Assembly: GCF_012958305.1 (NCBI RefSeq)
Contig: NZ_JABBYO010000007.1
Location: 310,001 to 374,000, forward strand
From: Tautonia rosea
Lineage (GTDB): Bacteria; Planctomycetota; Planctomycetia; Isosphaerales; Isosphaeraceae
Length of the DNA: 64,000 nucleotides
Reading direction: 5' to 3'
Shown here: piece by piece, positions 23,594 through 32,123 of the stretch
Layout of the letters: every line of letters begins with the position of its first letter
How positions within the stretch are numbered: the stretch's first letter is position 1
Notes under the pieces: generated by a model
What the model was told of the DNA's origin: nothing
Database searches by the model: none
What the model saw: the letters and a program-made list of their open reading frames with translations, nothing else
Translations under genes and position numbers: made by a program

Positions 23594-25735
23594 ATGAGCG
23601 ACGCCACCGCCACCCGCTGCGATCTCTGCGCGAGCCGGCTATCCACGAGCCGGCCGGGAGCGTTGACCCCGTCCGTCTGTCCCCAGTGTGGTTCCGTTAT
23701 TGCATCGACAGCGACCGTAGCATGTGCCGAGCGTCTCCGAGGCGAGCATGGGTTCGTTTCGTCAACGGCACGATTCGAAGCCCCACGCCTTACCGGTAGG
23801 ACACCTGATAGCCTTCGGGACCCGGCTGCCCCAATCCGAAATCAGCCGATACGTTCCCATCAACCGGATTCGTTCGACCCCGTCTCGCTCCGGCGATCCG
23901 CGCGGTTGCGAGGTCTTCGAGAAGCGGGCCTGCTTCTCTCGCTGGTCGCGGTCATGGCCGTGACGGCGTATTACAGCTGGCTTGGGACGGTTGATACCAG
24001 CCGCGTTGTTGTGGCAATGATGCAGGAGAGTGTCCCGTCCTCAGAGGAGCGTACGAGATCGCAGGTCGGAATCGCGGGAACGCAGGCTCGCAAACCTCAT
24101 CTGGGTTTAGGGCGAACACCATCGATCGATCCTGGGGTCTGGTCTGACGCTCCTGAAACCGCTTCAGTCGACGAGTCTTCGGTGTTGCCAGATGAGCAGG
24201 TCGAGGCATCCTCGACCCACAAGGCACCGATGCGTCCGCCCTCGGTTCAGGCGCCAGACGATGGGCCGCGGTTTCCGATCCGATCGCCTCTGCCCGAGGC
24301 CCCTCTGGAACCGGCACAGATCGAGGACTTGCCGATTCTGAGGCTGCCGAGCGATCTTTCTGGCTATTCCCCGGCCTTGACTTCGTCCCCTTCCACCCCG
24401 GCACCCTTACCCAGGAGCCCTTCTCCTCCGGCCGAGCCTGTCCGGATGCTGGTCGGCGATGCATCCGGGAGAGTCCTGGTCAGTCGCCTTTATGCCCGAG
24501 GTCCCGGTGGCCCCGTCGTGCAACTTCCTGACGGCTCGCTTGGCTGGCCCGAAGGCGAAGTGCTTACCGATCGCCCCTTTCAGCCCTGGACCGCGCGACA
24601 GGTCATCAATGCCTTTCGCAATGACCGCAATCGGCATTTCCGGGTCATCGAACGCTCGCCGTTTGTCGTCCTGACCGAAGGAACTCAGGCGTTTGCCGAG
24701 CAGGCCGCCGACCTCCTGCAGGCGCTCTACCACGACCTCTCGGCCTGTTTCGAAGACGGTGGGATTCCCGTCACCGAGCCCGAGTTTCCGCTCGTGGCCG
24801 TCATCTACAAAGACGAGGCCGCCTTCCGCCGCTACCGCCCCGTCGATCCCGATGTGCGAGCGTATTATGAGGTGGCCTCGAACCGGATTATCCTCTACGA
24901 ATCGTCCGCGCAAGACCTTCGCGCTCCGGAGCTGGCTGCCCTGAGCCGCCCCCAGACGATTGCTCACGAAGGGATTCACCAGATCCTGCAGAACATCGGC
25001 GTTCAGCCGCGCCTGGCGGATTGGCCATCATGGTTCATCGAGGGCCTGGCCGAGTATTACTCGCCGACAGCCCTTCCTGATCCCTCCGCGGATTCCCAAG
25101 CTGGCTGGGGAGCGTATGGTCGGGGCAACTTCGGTAGGGTCAACCCGTTGCACATGGCAACCCTCATCGACCTGCAGGATCCCTCCACCCTGCTTTCCCA
25201 CCTTCGAGGTCCCGGACCCGGCAAGGTTTCCCCCGCCTGGACTCGTCTCGGCCCTGACGAGCCCTGGATCACGCACCTGATGCTTCGCGAGGAGCTCTCA
25301 CCGACCGACTATGCGCTGGCCTGGGGCCTGACCCACTACCTCGCCCGCTACCACCCCGACGCCCTCCGATCGTACCTGCTTACCCTCGGACAGCGCTTGC
25401 CTCTACAACCCCATAGCCCCGAACAAGAGTTCAAGGAGTTCATGACCGCCTTCGGCGTGCCTCCCTCGACCCTCGCTCGCCGTATTGATCGCCACCTTGC
25501 GTCGCTTCGGTACGATCGCGTTCCCTATTACGCGGTCCGATTCGAACAGATGATGCCTTCTGGCCTCACTCGTCGCGGGACCCTTGTCAGTCCCTCCCCG
25601 ACCATCATCACTCAATGGCTTCAGGCCCAGACACTTCCCGACGGCGCCCCTCTGCTCTGGTGGGCCGCCCCCTTCGCCTCACGCAACCTCGCTCGCCTCT
25701 CCTGCGAGTCCTGGCTCCTGCATGCCTTCCCTTGA
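23594..25735 (+). CDS. Zinc-ribbon membrane protein with DUF1570 (HExxH) peptidase-like domain
   Basis: The 713-residue protein starts with a Cys-x2-Cys...Cys-x2-Cys zinc ribbon (CDLCASR and CPQCGSV). One membrane segment follows (about residues 113-130, LLLSLVAVMAVTAYYS), then a Pro/Ser-rich linker to about residue 300. The C-terminal half is DUF1570: an HEGIH metal-binding motif at 458-462, then WPSWFIEGLAEYYSP, which supplies the third ligand Glu. This matches gluzincin-type metallopeptidases, so a peptidase or binding role is likely but unproven. DUF1570 proteins are typical of planctomycetes. The gene stands alone upstream of tRNA-Ala. The topology (zinc ribbon inside, peptidase outside) is inferred. 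Confidence 0.85.
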   Translation: MSDATATRCDLCASRLSTSRPGALTPSVCPQCGSVIASTATVACAERLRGEHGFVSSTARFEAPRLTGRTPDSLRDPAAPIRNQPIRSHQPDSFDPVSLRRSARLRGLREAGLLLSLVAVMAVTAYYSWLGTVDTSRVVVAMMQESVPSSEERTRSQVGIAGTQARKPHLGLGRTPSIDPGVWSDAPETASVDESSVLPDEQVEASSTHKAPMRPPSVQAPDDGPRFPIRSPLPEAPLEPAQIEDLPILRLPSDLSGYSPALTSSPSTPAPLPRSPSPPAEPVRMLVGDASGRVLVSRLYARGPGGPVVQLPDGSLGWPEGEVLTDRPFQPWTARQVINAFRNDRNRHFRVIERSPFVVLTEGTQAFAEQAADLLQALYHDLSACFEDGGIPVTEPEFPLVAVIYKDEAAFRRYRPVDPDVRAYYEVASNRIILYESSAQDLRAPELAALSRPQTIAHEGIHQILQNIGVQPRLADWPSWFIEGLAEYYSPTALPDPSADSQAGWGAYGRGNFGRVNPLHMATLIDLQDPSTLLSHLRGPGPGKVSPAWTRLGPDEPWITHLMLREELSPTDYALAWGLTHYLARYHPDALRSYLLTLGQRLPLQPHSPEQEFKEFMTAFGVPPSTLARRIDRHLASLRYDRVPYYAVRFEQMMPSGLTRRGTLVSPSPTIITQWLQAQTLPDGAPLLWWAAPFASRNLARLSCESWLLHAFP

Positions 25736-25793
25736 CGCGCTCAATCCCCCTTGTCAATCGGCCGCCCTTTCGTCACAATTAATCAAGCCTTTT

Positions 25794-25866
25794 GGGGACG
25801 TAGCTCAACTGGGAGAGCGCCTGCCTTGCACGCAGGAGGTTGCCGGTTCGACCCCGGTCGTCTCCA
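25794..25866 (+). tRNA. tRNA-Ala (anticodon TGC)
   Basis: The 73-base cloverleaf is complete: acceptor arms GGGGACG and CGTCTCC with discriminator A, a D arm starting GCTC and closing GAGC, an anticodon stem CCTGC/GCAGG around loop CTTGCAC (TGC), and a T arm GCCGG-TTCGACC-CCGGT. The 3' CCA is not encoded. It lies 58 bases after the DUF1570 gene and is followed by the convergent sulfide-oxidation operon. Confidence 0.97.
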
Positions 25867-25983
25867 CTGTCAGTCATTTGGATTCTTGGATTGAATCCGA
25901 TACGCCTTCTGTTTTGAGAGCCAAGGAACGGCCCTGAAGGCGGGTGGAAGCTGATTTGATCGATCGCCAAGCATCCCGTCGGT

Positions 25984-27000
25984 TCAGATCAGGCTTTGCA
26001 GGACGATGTAAGCTGCGACGGCAAGGATTGCCCCAGCAAACACTTTCTGAAGCAGAGGGCCGGAAAGGTGACGGCCAAGTCGGGTGCCGAGCACCATGCC
26101 GATCAATCCTCCCACGATAAATTGAGCGGTGATGCCAAGGGGTAACGGCCGACCGGCCATTAGCAGGGAGAAAACTCCTGATGCCCCGATCAGGGCAATG
26201 ACCAGAAGCGAGGTGGCTACGGCACGGTGCACCCCCATGCCGCTAAACAGAACCAGTGCCGGGACGATAACGAACCCGCCGCCAACCCCAAACAGGCCGG
26301 ACAGGACCCCCGTCATCAGGCCGACCGCGGCAAGGAGCAAGGCACATTGGGTGCTCATCGTGAGACGACCCGAAGGATCGCGGCGACAAGTGGGACCGGG
26401 TTCGTCAGTCGGGATCGGTTCGATGGGGGCCCGGACCGCGAGCGAATCGGCTGGTTTGGAACTTGCCTTGTACCACATGCGGGTCGCGACCAGAATCATC
26501 AACCCAGAAAACAAGAGCAGTAAGAGCGGACCCGGCAATTGCCCATTGATCCAGGAACCGATTGGCGCGCCCGCCATCCCTGCCACCGCGAAGATCAAGC
26601 CGGTGTGGACCTCGACCTCACCCGAGCGAAGTCGTTGCACGAAGCCGAACAGGGCGGTGGCTCCTACTGCCGCGAGCGAAATGCCGACCGCCTCATTCGG
26701 GCGAATTCCCAGGCCGTAGACCAGGAGCGGCACGGCGAAGATCGAACCTCCGCCACCTGTCAGCCCCAGAGAGAAGCCGACAATCGCACCGAAGATGAGG
26801 CTCAGCACAACCTGGCTCGGGTCGCTCACATCAGGGACCAATCCCGGTGCAACGGATGCCAACGCCGCAGCCGCGACGATCGAACGCACGACGATCACAG
26901 GACGATCTCCTTGCGAACACGGGAACAAGACCGTCACGACCGGTGAGACATCGGGCATTCCGATTGAATCCCCCCGGGCTGCCCGATCCCGTATCGACAC
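25984..27000 (-). CDS. TSUP (TauE/SafE) family sulfite/sulfonate-type permease
   Basis: The GTG at 27000 directly follows the stop of the upstream SQR gene; an ATG at 26958 is a possible alternative start. The 338-residue product has about eight membrane helices in two repeats, each with the TSUP glycine motif (GAIVGFSLGLTGGGGSIFA and GVLSGLFGVGGGFVIVPALV). The repeats are separated by a hydrophilic loop with EPGPTCRRDPSGR. This family exports sulfite, thiosulfate or sulfonates. Its place as the last gene of a persulfide-dioxygenase and sulfide:quinone oxidoreductase operon makes sulfite or thiosulfate export the likely job. The family assignment is secure; the substrate is inferred. Confidence 0.88.
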   Translation of the reverse strand: MSIRDRAARGDSIGMPDVSPVVTVLFPCSQGDRPVIVVRSIVAAAALASVAPGLVPDVSDPSQVVLSLIFGAIVGFSLGLTGGGGSIFAVPLLVYGLGIRPNEAVGISLAAVGATALFGFVQRLRSGEVEVHTGLIFAVAGMAGAPIGSWINGQLPGPLLLLLFSGLMILVATRMWYKASSKPADSLAVRAPIEPIPTDEPGPTCRRDPSGRLTMSTQCALLLAAVGLMTGVLSGLFGVGGGFVIVPALVLFSGMGVHRAVATSLLVIALIGASGVFSLLMAGRPLPLGITAQFIVGGLIGMVLGTRLGRHLSGPLLQKVFAGAILAVAAYIVLQSLI

Positions 27001-28188
27001 TCAGACCCTCCCCTTGAGCATCCCGTGCCAGTAAAGCGAGGGTAGACCTGCCTTCTTGAGGAAGAACATGCTGAATCGTTCTTGCGACTGGTCAAACGGA
27101 AATGTCTCGGCAGGATTCTTGTCGTAATCGAACTCGGCCATGATCAAACTGTTGTATCCTGTTACGACCGGGCAGGAGGTATAGCCGTCGTAGGAGGCGC
27201 TTGGAACCTGGTCGTTCATGCAGCGGAACAGGTTTTCGACAAGCACAGGGGCCTGCTTGCGAATGGCAGCTCCTGTCTTGGAGGTCGGTAAGCTCGACGC
27301 ATCACCAATGCCAAAAACGTTGGAATAGCGAAGATGGCGAAGTGAAAACTTGTCAACATTCACCCAACCTTCGGCATCGGCCAGGGGGCTCTGGGCGATG
27401 AAGTCGGGGGGACCCATCGGTGGGGTGACGTGGATCATGTCGTAGTGCAAGACGACCTCGTCTTCCGAATCGACCTTTCGGAAAACGGCTTCTTTGCGAT
27501 CGGCTCGGATCTCGATCAGGTTGTGCTTGAACAGTGTCTCGATGCCCTTGCGGGCGACGACTTTTTCCAGTGACGAGGCGTACGGTTCGACGGCGAATAT
27601 CCGCGGAGTCCCGGTCGCAAAGATCAGCCGAGACTGCTTGCGAACCCCTGAGCGTTCGAAGGCTTCCTCTGCCAGATACATAATTTTCTGCGGACCTCCT
27701 CCACACTTCACTGGCCCGGTGGGCTGTGTGAAGATGGCGGTGCCGCCCCGGAATTCCTGGATGCTTCGCCAGGTGCTTGGTACGGTCTTGATGTCGTAAT
27801 TACTGCAAACGGCATCATGTCCAACAGCGTCACGAAGTCCTTTCACCTTGTCCCAGTTGATCTGGATTCCCGCGGCGACGATCAGCCAGTCGTACGTGAT
27901 GACGTCTCCATTCTTGGTGGTGACCTGGCTGGTGTCAGGGTCAAACGTGGAGACGGCGTCCTTGATCCAGGTTGTTCCTGGTGGAATCAGGTCGGCTTCC
28001 TCACGTTCCGAGTCTTCGGGTTTGTAGATTCCGCCGCCGACCAGGGTCCAGAGGGGCTGATAGTAGTGTTTCGTCGAAGGCTCGACGATCGCCACATCCA
28101 GCGACGGAACTTGCTGACGCAACCGGGCGGCGACGGTGATGCCAGCTGTCCCACCACCGACGATGAGAATCTGATGATGTCGTTCCAC
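27001..28188 (-). CDS. sqr: Sulfide:quinone oxidoreductase, mitochondrial-like type II
   Basis: The GTG at 28188, with GGGAG eight bases before it, gives 395 residues that open with an FAD Rossmann motif LIVGGGTAGITVAARL; ATG codons at 28203 and 28206 are alternatives. From recall, the protein resembles human SQOR, for example in VKCGGGPQKIMYLAEEA, HVTPPMGPPDF, GIGDASSLPTSKT and YDGYTSCPVVTGY. The two redox-active cysteines expected from human Cys201 and Cys379 are present as Cys162 and Cys339, with nearly the same spacing. It oxidises sulfide to sulfane sulfur and passes electrons to quinone at the membrane surface. The gene follows DUF1641 and precedes a TSUP permease, in an operon with persulfide dioxygenase. 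DUF1641 often accompanies such oxidoreductases. Confidence 0.9.
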   Translation of the reverse strand: MERHHQILIVGGGTAGITVAARLRQQVPSLDVAIVEPSTKHYYQPLWTLVGGGIYKPEDSEREEADLIPPGTTWIKDAVSTFDPDTSQVTTKNGDVITYDWLIVAAGIQINWDKVKGLRDAVGHDAVCSNYDIKTVPSTWRSIQEFRGGTAIFTQPTGPVKCGGGPQKIMYLAEEAFERSGVRKQSRLIFATGTPRIFAVEPYASSLEKVVARKGIETLFKHNLIEIRADRKEAVFRKVDSEDEVVLHYDMIHVTPPMGPPDFIAQSPLADAEGWVNVDKFSLRHLRYSNVFGIGDASSLPTSKTGAAIRKQAPVLVENLFRCMNDQVPSASYDGYTSCPVVTGYNSLIMAEFDYDKNPAETFPFDQSQERFSMFFLKKAGLPSLYWHGMLKGRV

Positions 28189-28234
28189 GATCCGATCTCC
28201 CATCATGGATACGTATTGCGGGGCGAGGCAGGAT

Positions 28235-28972
28235 TTAGTGGTTGGACGGGGTGGCGACGTTCTGGCCGAAGCAGCGAGCAACCTTCACCAAGAAGCCCAT
28301 CGACCGCCGTACGTCGGGATCACTGAGTGTTCGAAGCAGACCGATCGGACCGATCTGATCAGGAGTCTCGGTCGAGCATGTGTACTCATGGCAGGTTGCG
28401 AGCGCACGCCCTGTCTTCCCAACGACCGCCAGGGCGTGCGGTTCGAGTACATCAGACCGGAGCAAGATCCCCAATCGTTCCAGCTCGGCTTCACTCACAC
28501 GTTGACCAAGCCAGAGCAGGGCATGTATCCCCTGCCGCACGCTTTTCTCAACATCGATTCCCTGAGCGGCAAGCATCGCGGCGTACTCGTCGAACGTATC
28601 AACGACCACCGCGAGCAGCCCAGGAAGCTTGTCGAGTGCCGCCATTGCTCCTTCGAGCTGACTGGCTCGGTCAAGGAGTCGGTCAAGGGCCTGCGAGGTG
28701 TCGTCATCGGTCAGCCGCTTGGCCATTTGCAGCAGGCGAGCGAGTCGTTCATCCGGCCCAGCACCAGTTGCAATCAGCGTTCGGCACGATTCGTCGAAGG
28801 CATCGACCGCCGTGGCCACGAGCGGGGGAGCCTCATCGGCGAGCCGCTCCAGGCGGGAGACGACCCGGTCGATATGCTCAACCCGCTCCAGTAGGCGGGT
28901 CATCACATCGACCACCGCCTCGCTGTTGGCTTCATGCAGCCCTCGTCCCCCAGATAGTTCATGTGGGTTCAT
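28235..28972 (-). CDS. DUF1641 protein
   Basis: The 245-residue, all-helical product has the DUF1641 landmarks LLWLGQRVSEAELERLGILL and GLLRTLSDPDVRRSMGFLVK. Members are small helical proteins of unknown biochemical role found next to sulfide:quinone oxidoreductases or formate-dehydrogenase-like genes. The N-terminal 110 residues are less conserved and Asp/Leu-rich. It lies between the persulfide-dioxygenase gene (60 bases) and the SQR gene (about 46 bases), so it is in the same transcript. A role as partner or stabiliser of SQR is inferred from position only. It carries no membrane segment. Confidence 0.8.
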   Translation of the reverse strand: MNPHELSGGRGLHEANSEAVVDVMTRLLERVEHIDRVVSRLERLADEAPPLVATAVDAFDESCRTLIATGAGPDERLARLLQMAKRLTDDDTSQALDRLLDRASQLEGAMAALDKLPGLLAVVVDTFDEYAAMLAAQGIDVEKSVRQGIHALLWLGQRVSEAELERLGILLRSDVLEPHALAVVGKTGRALATCHEYTCSTETPDQIGPIGLLRTLSDPDVRRSMGFLVKVARCFGQNVATPSNH

Positions 28973-29032
28973 GGTACAGACTCGTTCGTGTAATGGGTCG
29001 AGGATGAACGGTGCCGTGAAGCCTGGAGGAAA

Positions 29033-30436
29033 TTAGTTATTGACCGGTTCAGTCTGCGCGTTCGAGGCGGCCCATGCCTTGTAGCCGCCGACGAGGTCGG
29101 TCACTCGATCGCGGCCATGCTTACGGAGCAGGCTGGCGGCGATCGACGAGCGGTAGCCCCCCTGACAGTGGACCACAACGTCACGATCGGTCGGGACTTC
29201 GTCGATCCGTTCGACCAGATGGCCGAGCGGAATGTGCATCGATCCTTCGATCCGTCCGGCGTCTCGTTCTTTCTCGGATCGTACATCGAGCACGACCGGG
29301 GCAGCAGGCGTCCCGAGCTGTTCGGCCAGAGCCGGAGCGGTGATGCGAGGGGTCGATCGGATCAGGTCGTCCCGGCCGTCAAGGGCACCCATACCCCCCT
29401 TGAGGTAGCCGGCGGCGTTGTCGAAGCCGATCCGGCCGAGCCGCATGATGGCCTCCTCCTCGTCCCCGGTTTCGGCAATGACCACGATCGGTCGATCATG
29501 GCTCAGGACGGTGCCGCTCCAGGTCGCATATTGCCCCTTCAATCCGACATTGATGGCCCCGGCCAGGTGAGCCCCTTCGAAGTCGGCAGCTTCTCGGACA
29601 TCGAGCACCTGGGCCCCTTCGTTCCGGATGCGGAGGAATTCGTCGAGGTCGAGTGGCCGGAGTGCCTGTTTCATTGTTTCGTCGAGACTGGACCGCTCCT
29701 TGCGGTTCAGGATCGCGTCGTGGACGAAGTAGTCGGGGGCATCAGGCTGATCGACTTCAACGAGCTTGATGAATTGCTCCTTGCTCATCGGTTGCAACGC
29801 ATAATTGTATTTTTTTTGCTCGCCGATGGTCGAGACCCGCTCGGTACTGAGCTGCTTGCCGCAGAGCGATCCCGCGCCATGGGCCGGATAGACGAGTGTT
29901 TCGTCGGGCAGCTTGACAAGCTTGTTCGTGATCGAGTCGTAAAGCATCTCGGCCAACTCATCTGCCGTCACGCCGATGGAGGCAAGCAGATCGGGGCGTC
30001 CCACGTCGCCGATAAAGAGCGTATCACCGGTCAGGACAGCGTGCGGTTGTGCGTCGCTTTTGGTCAGGTCGTAGACGAGGATCGAGATCCCTTCAGGCGT
30101 GTGACCAGGGGTCTCCATAATCTCCAGGCGAACGTCACCAAATTCAACCACGTCACCATGCTTGACGGGGGTGAATTCGTATTCGGCCTCAGCGCGAGCG
30201 CCAAGGTAGATGTGAGCCCCCGTACGGTTTCGGAGCTCAATGTGCCCGGCGAGGAAGTCGGCGTGGAAGTGGGTCAGGAACACATAGCGAATGGTCCATC
30301 CGTTCGCTTCGGCATCGCGAACGTATTGATCGATGTCGCGCTGAGGGTCGACCACCGCGGCGATTCCCGTTCGCTCGTCCACAATCATGTACGAGGCATG
30401 AGCCAGGCAGCCCAGGTAATATTGCTCGATTTTCAT
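29033..30436 (-). CDS. Persulfide dioxygenase-like MBL hydrolase fused to two rhodanese domains
   Basis: The start at 30436 (MKIEQYYLGCLAHASY) follows an AGGGAG. The 467-residue protein has an ETHE1-like metallo-beta-lactamase domain: THFHADFLAGH with His56, His58, Asp60 and His65; GHTPEGISI with His112; GDTLFIGD with Asp138; and a later His in YPAHGAGSLCG. ETHE1 enzymes oxidise glutathione persulfide to sulfite. Two rhodanese domains follow. The first has IAETGDEE at its active loop and so lacks the Cys; the second keeps it (VVHCQGGYRSS). The active one can transfer sulfane sulfur, while the first is likely structural. It is the first gene of a sulfide-oxidation operon with its own sigma-54 promoter. 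Confidence 0.88.
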   Translation of the reverse strand: MKIEQYYLGCLAHASYMIVDERTGIAAVVDPQRDIDQYVRDAEANGWTIRYVFLTHFHADFLAGHIELRNRTGAHIYLGARAEAEYEFTPVKHGDVVEFGDVRLEIMETPGHTPEGISILVYDLTKSDAQPHAVLTGDTLFIGDVGRPDLLASIGVTADELAEMLYDSITNKLVKLPDETLVYPAHGAGSLCGKQLSTERVSTIGEQKKYNYALQPMSKEQFIKLVEVDQPDAPDYFVHDAILNRKERSSLDETMKQALRPLDLDEFLRIRNEGAQVLDVREAADFEGAHLAGAINVGLKGQYATWSGTVLSHDRPIVVIAETGDEEEAIMRLGRIGFDNAAGYLKGGMGALDGRDDLIRSTPRITAPALAEQLGTPAAPVVLDVRSEKERDAGRIEGSMHIPLGHLVERIDEVPTDRDVVVHCQGGYRSSIAASLLRKHGRDRVTDLVGGYKAWAASNAQTEPVNN

Positions 30437-30530
30437 GGTCGGACGCTCCCTGTTGACGCCCACTCCCTGAGGGGCGTCCCGATTGTTCGGGCAACAAGAT
30501 CCGCAGTCTCACACGACGAAAATCGAGCAG

Positions 30531-30546
30531 AGCAAGGTATGGGCCA
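30531..30546 (-). promoter_or_regulatory. Sigma-54 (-24/-12) promoter of the sulfide-oxidation operon
   Basis: Read on the minus strand the site is TGGCCCATACCTTGCT. It matches the TGGCAC-N5-TTGC[AT] consensus at all but one position and keeps exactly ten bases between the key GG and GC. It lies about 95 bases before the persulfide-dioxygenase start, next to a sigma-54 activator gene. This predicts a 5' leader of about 80 bases. Confidence 0.8.
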
Positions 30547-30654
30547 ATATGCCGCCTTCTGTCTGCGACTCCAACGTAAGTCCAATCAAAGTAGTGAGAT
30601 AAAAAATCAACGAATTGCCGGATGTCCTCAAGGGGAAAGAGCTCATTCCGGGCG

Positions 30655-30695
30655 TTAAGGGGGATGGTGTTAAGGTGTTAAGTTGGCGCGCTAAC
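30655..30695. promoter_or_regulatory. Candidate upstream activator site for the sigma-54 regulator
   Basis: Three GTTAAG copies (30655, 30669, 30677) lead into the palindrome GTTGGCGCGCTAAC (30682-30695, one internal wobble). They sit about 110-160 bases upstream of the sigma-54 promoter, the usual distance for enhancer-like activator sites. The palindrome overlaps the activator gene's stop codon. A terminator function for that gene is an alternative. Confidence 0.4.
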
Positions 30696-32085
30696 CCGAC
30701 GTTGATGGGGTCTCAATCGCGTACTTGCGGATTTTTTTCCAGAGGGTGACCCGGCTGGTGCCGAGGAGACGGGCGGCTTCAGTGCGGTTGCCACCGGTCT
30801 GATCCAGGGCTTCGAGGATGCGGCGTCGTTCTGCTTGATCTGCGGCACTCAGGGGGTGCGAATCGGAAAGGGCCGCCCGATCCGAGGTTCGTTGAGTGCG
30901 GAGCTCGACCGGCAAGTCGAGCAGGGTGATGGTGTCGCCGACGACGGTCACAAACGCATGCTCCAGGGCGTTGCGAAGTTCTCGGACGTTTCCTGGCCAC
31001 GGGTAATTCATCAGGGCTTGAAGCGCATCGCGGGCGATGCCGCGGACGGAGCGATGATATTCGCGCGAAAGTTGATCGATGAAGTGGCGGACCAAGAGGG
31101 GGAGATCCTCGCGCCGCTCGCGGAGCGGAGGTAATCGGATTTCAAAGACATGAATCCGATAATAAAAATCTTCGCGGAATCCCCCAGAGGCGACCAGTTC
31201 TTTCAGGTGCTTGTTGGTTGCCGTGATCAGACGGACGTTGACTCGGGTTGGGGTGTCGGCCCCGACGCGACGGATCTCCCGTTCTTGTAAAACCCGAAGG
31301 AGCTTCAACTGGAGCAGAGGGGAGACATCGCCAATTTCATCGAGGAACAAAGTTCCGCCGTCGGCAGCCTGAAACAGGCCGATCTTATCGCGGTCGGCGC
31401 TGGTGAAGGCCCCTTTGACATGGCCGAAGAGTTCCGATTCGAGCAGCGTTTCAGGGATCGCCGAGCAATTGATTGCCAGGAAGGGGCGGTCCTTGCGGTT
31501 GCTCAGTGAATGAATGGCACCGGCGGCCAGTTCCTTGCCGGTGCCAGACTCACCGGAAACGAAGACGGTCACGTCGCTGTGAGCGGCCAGTCGGATGCGT
31601 CGGAAGACCTCTTGCATCGGAGCGCTGGAGCCGACAAGCTTGCCAAAGGCGTCTCGGTTTCGGGTCTGCTCCTCCAGCAACGCAATGCGTTCGTTGGCCT
31701 GAAGAAACGGAGTGAGGTCCGAGAAGTTGCAGACGGCCCCGGCCACCTCACCATCCGCATCGTGAATCAGGCGAACGCTCCCATGAATCGAGACTTCTCG
31801 ACCATCCTTGGCCGAGAGTTTACATTCCTGATGGCAGGTGCCGGTGGTCGAGTCGCACGAGCCCTGGAGCAACTCGGTCAGGGCGGCGAATCCCTTGCAG
31901 TGAGCTCCTTCAAACAAGCGGCTTGATTGTCCAACCACGTCTTCACTGGTATACCCAGTGATTCGTTCAGCCCCCCGGCTCCAGGCCACGATGCGGCCCG
32001 AGGCATCGACGGTGAAGACGCCGTCGGCCATCTCATCGACGATGGTGCTCAGGAGGCTCGGATCGCGTCGGAAGTCGAGGTCCAT
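30691..32085 (-). CDS. Sigma-54-dependent activator with Cys-rich PAS domain (FisR-like)
   Basis: The 464-residue protein has an N-terminal PAS domain (IVDEMADGVFTVDASGRIVA) with a cysteine cluster (Cys63, 77, 84 and 88). A AAA+ domain follows, with Walker A SGESGTGKE, GTLFLDEIGD and the sigma-54 contact loop GAFTSA (the usual GAFTGA has Ser instead of the last Gly). A C-terminal Fis-type helix-turn-helix ends it (GNRTEAARLLGTSRVTLWKK). In Cupriavidus, FisR senses sulfane sulfur through N-terminal cysteines and activates sqr-pdo from sigma-54 promoters; this gene has the same layout and neighbours the same kind of genes and promoter. Regulation of that operon is therefore the best call, though the sensor cysteine spacing was not aligned. 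It begins 38 bases after the methylmalonyl-CoA epimerase gene. Confidence 0.85.
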   Translation of the reverse strand: MDLDFRRDPSLLSTIVDEMADGVFTVDASGRIVAWSRGAERITGYTSEDVVGQSSRLFEGAHCKGFAALTELLQGSCDSTTGTCHQECKLSAKDGREVSIHGSVRLIHDADGEVAGAVCNFSDLTPFLQANERIALLEEQTRNRDAFGKLVGSSAPMQEVFRRIRLAAHSDVTVFVSGESGTGKELAAGAIHSLSNRKDRPFLAINCSAIPETLLESELFGHVKGAFTSADRDKIGLFQAADGGTLFLDEIGDVSPLLQLKLLRVLQEREIRRVGADTPTRVNVRLITATNKHLKELVASGGFREDFYYRIHVFEIRLPPLRERREDLPLLVRHFIDQLSREYHRSVRGIARDALQALMNYPWPGNVRELRNALEHAFVTVVGDTITLLDLPVELRTQRTSDRAALSDSHPLSAADQAERRRILEALDQTGGNRTEAARLLGTSRVTLWKKIRKYAIETPSTSG

Positions 32086-32123
32086 GGCCTTGCTCGGAGA
32101 GAGGGCGGCCGATCGATTGAGGG

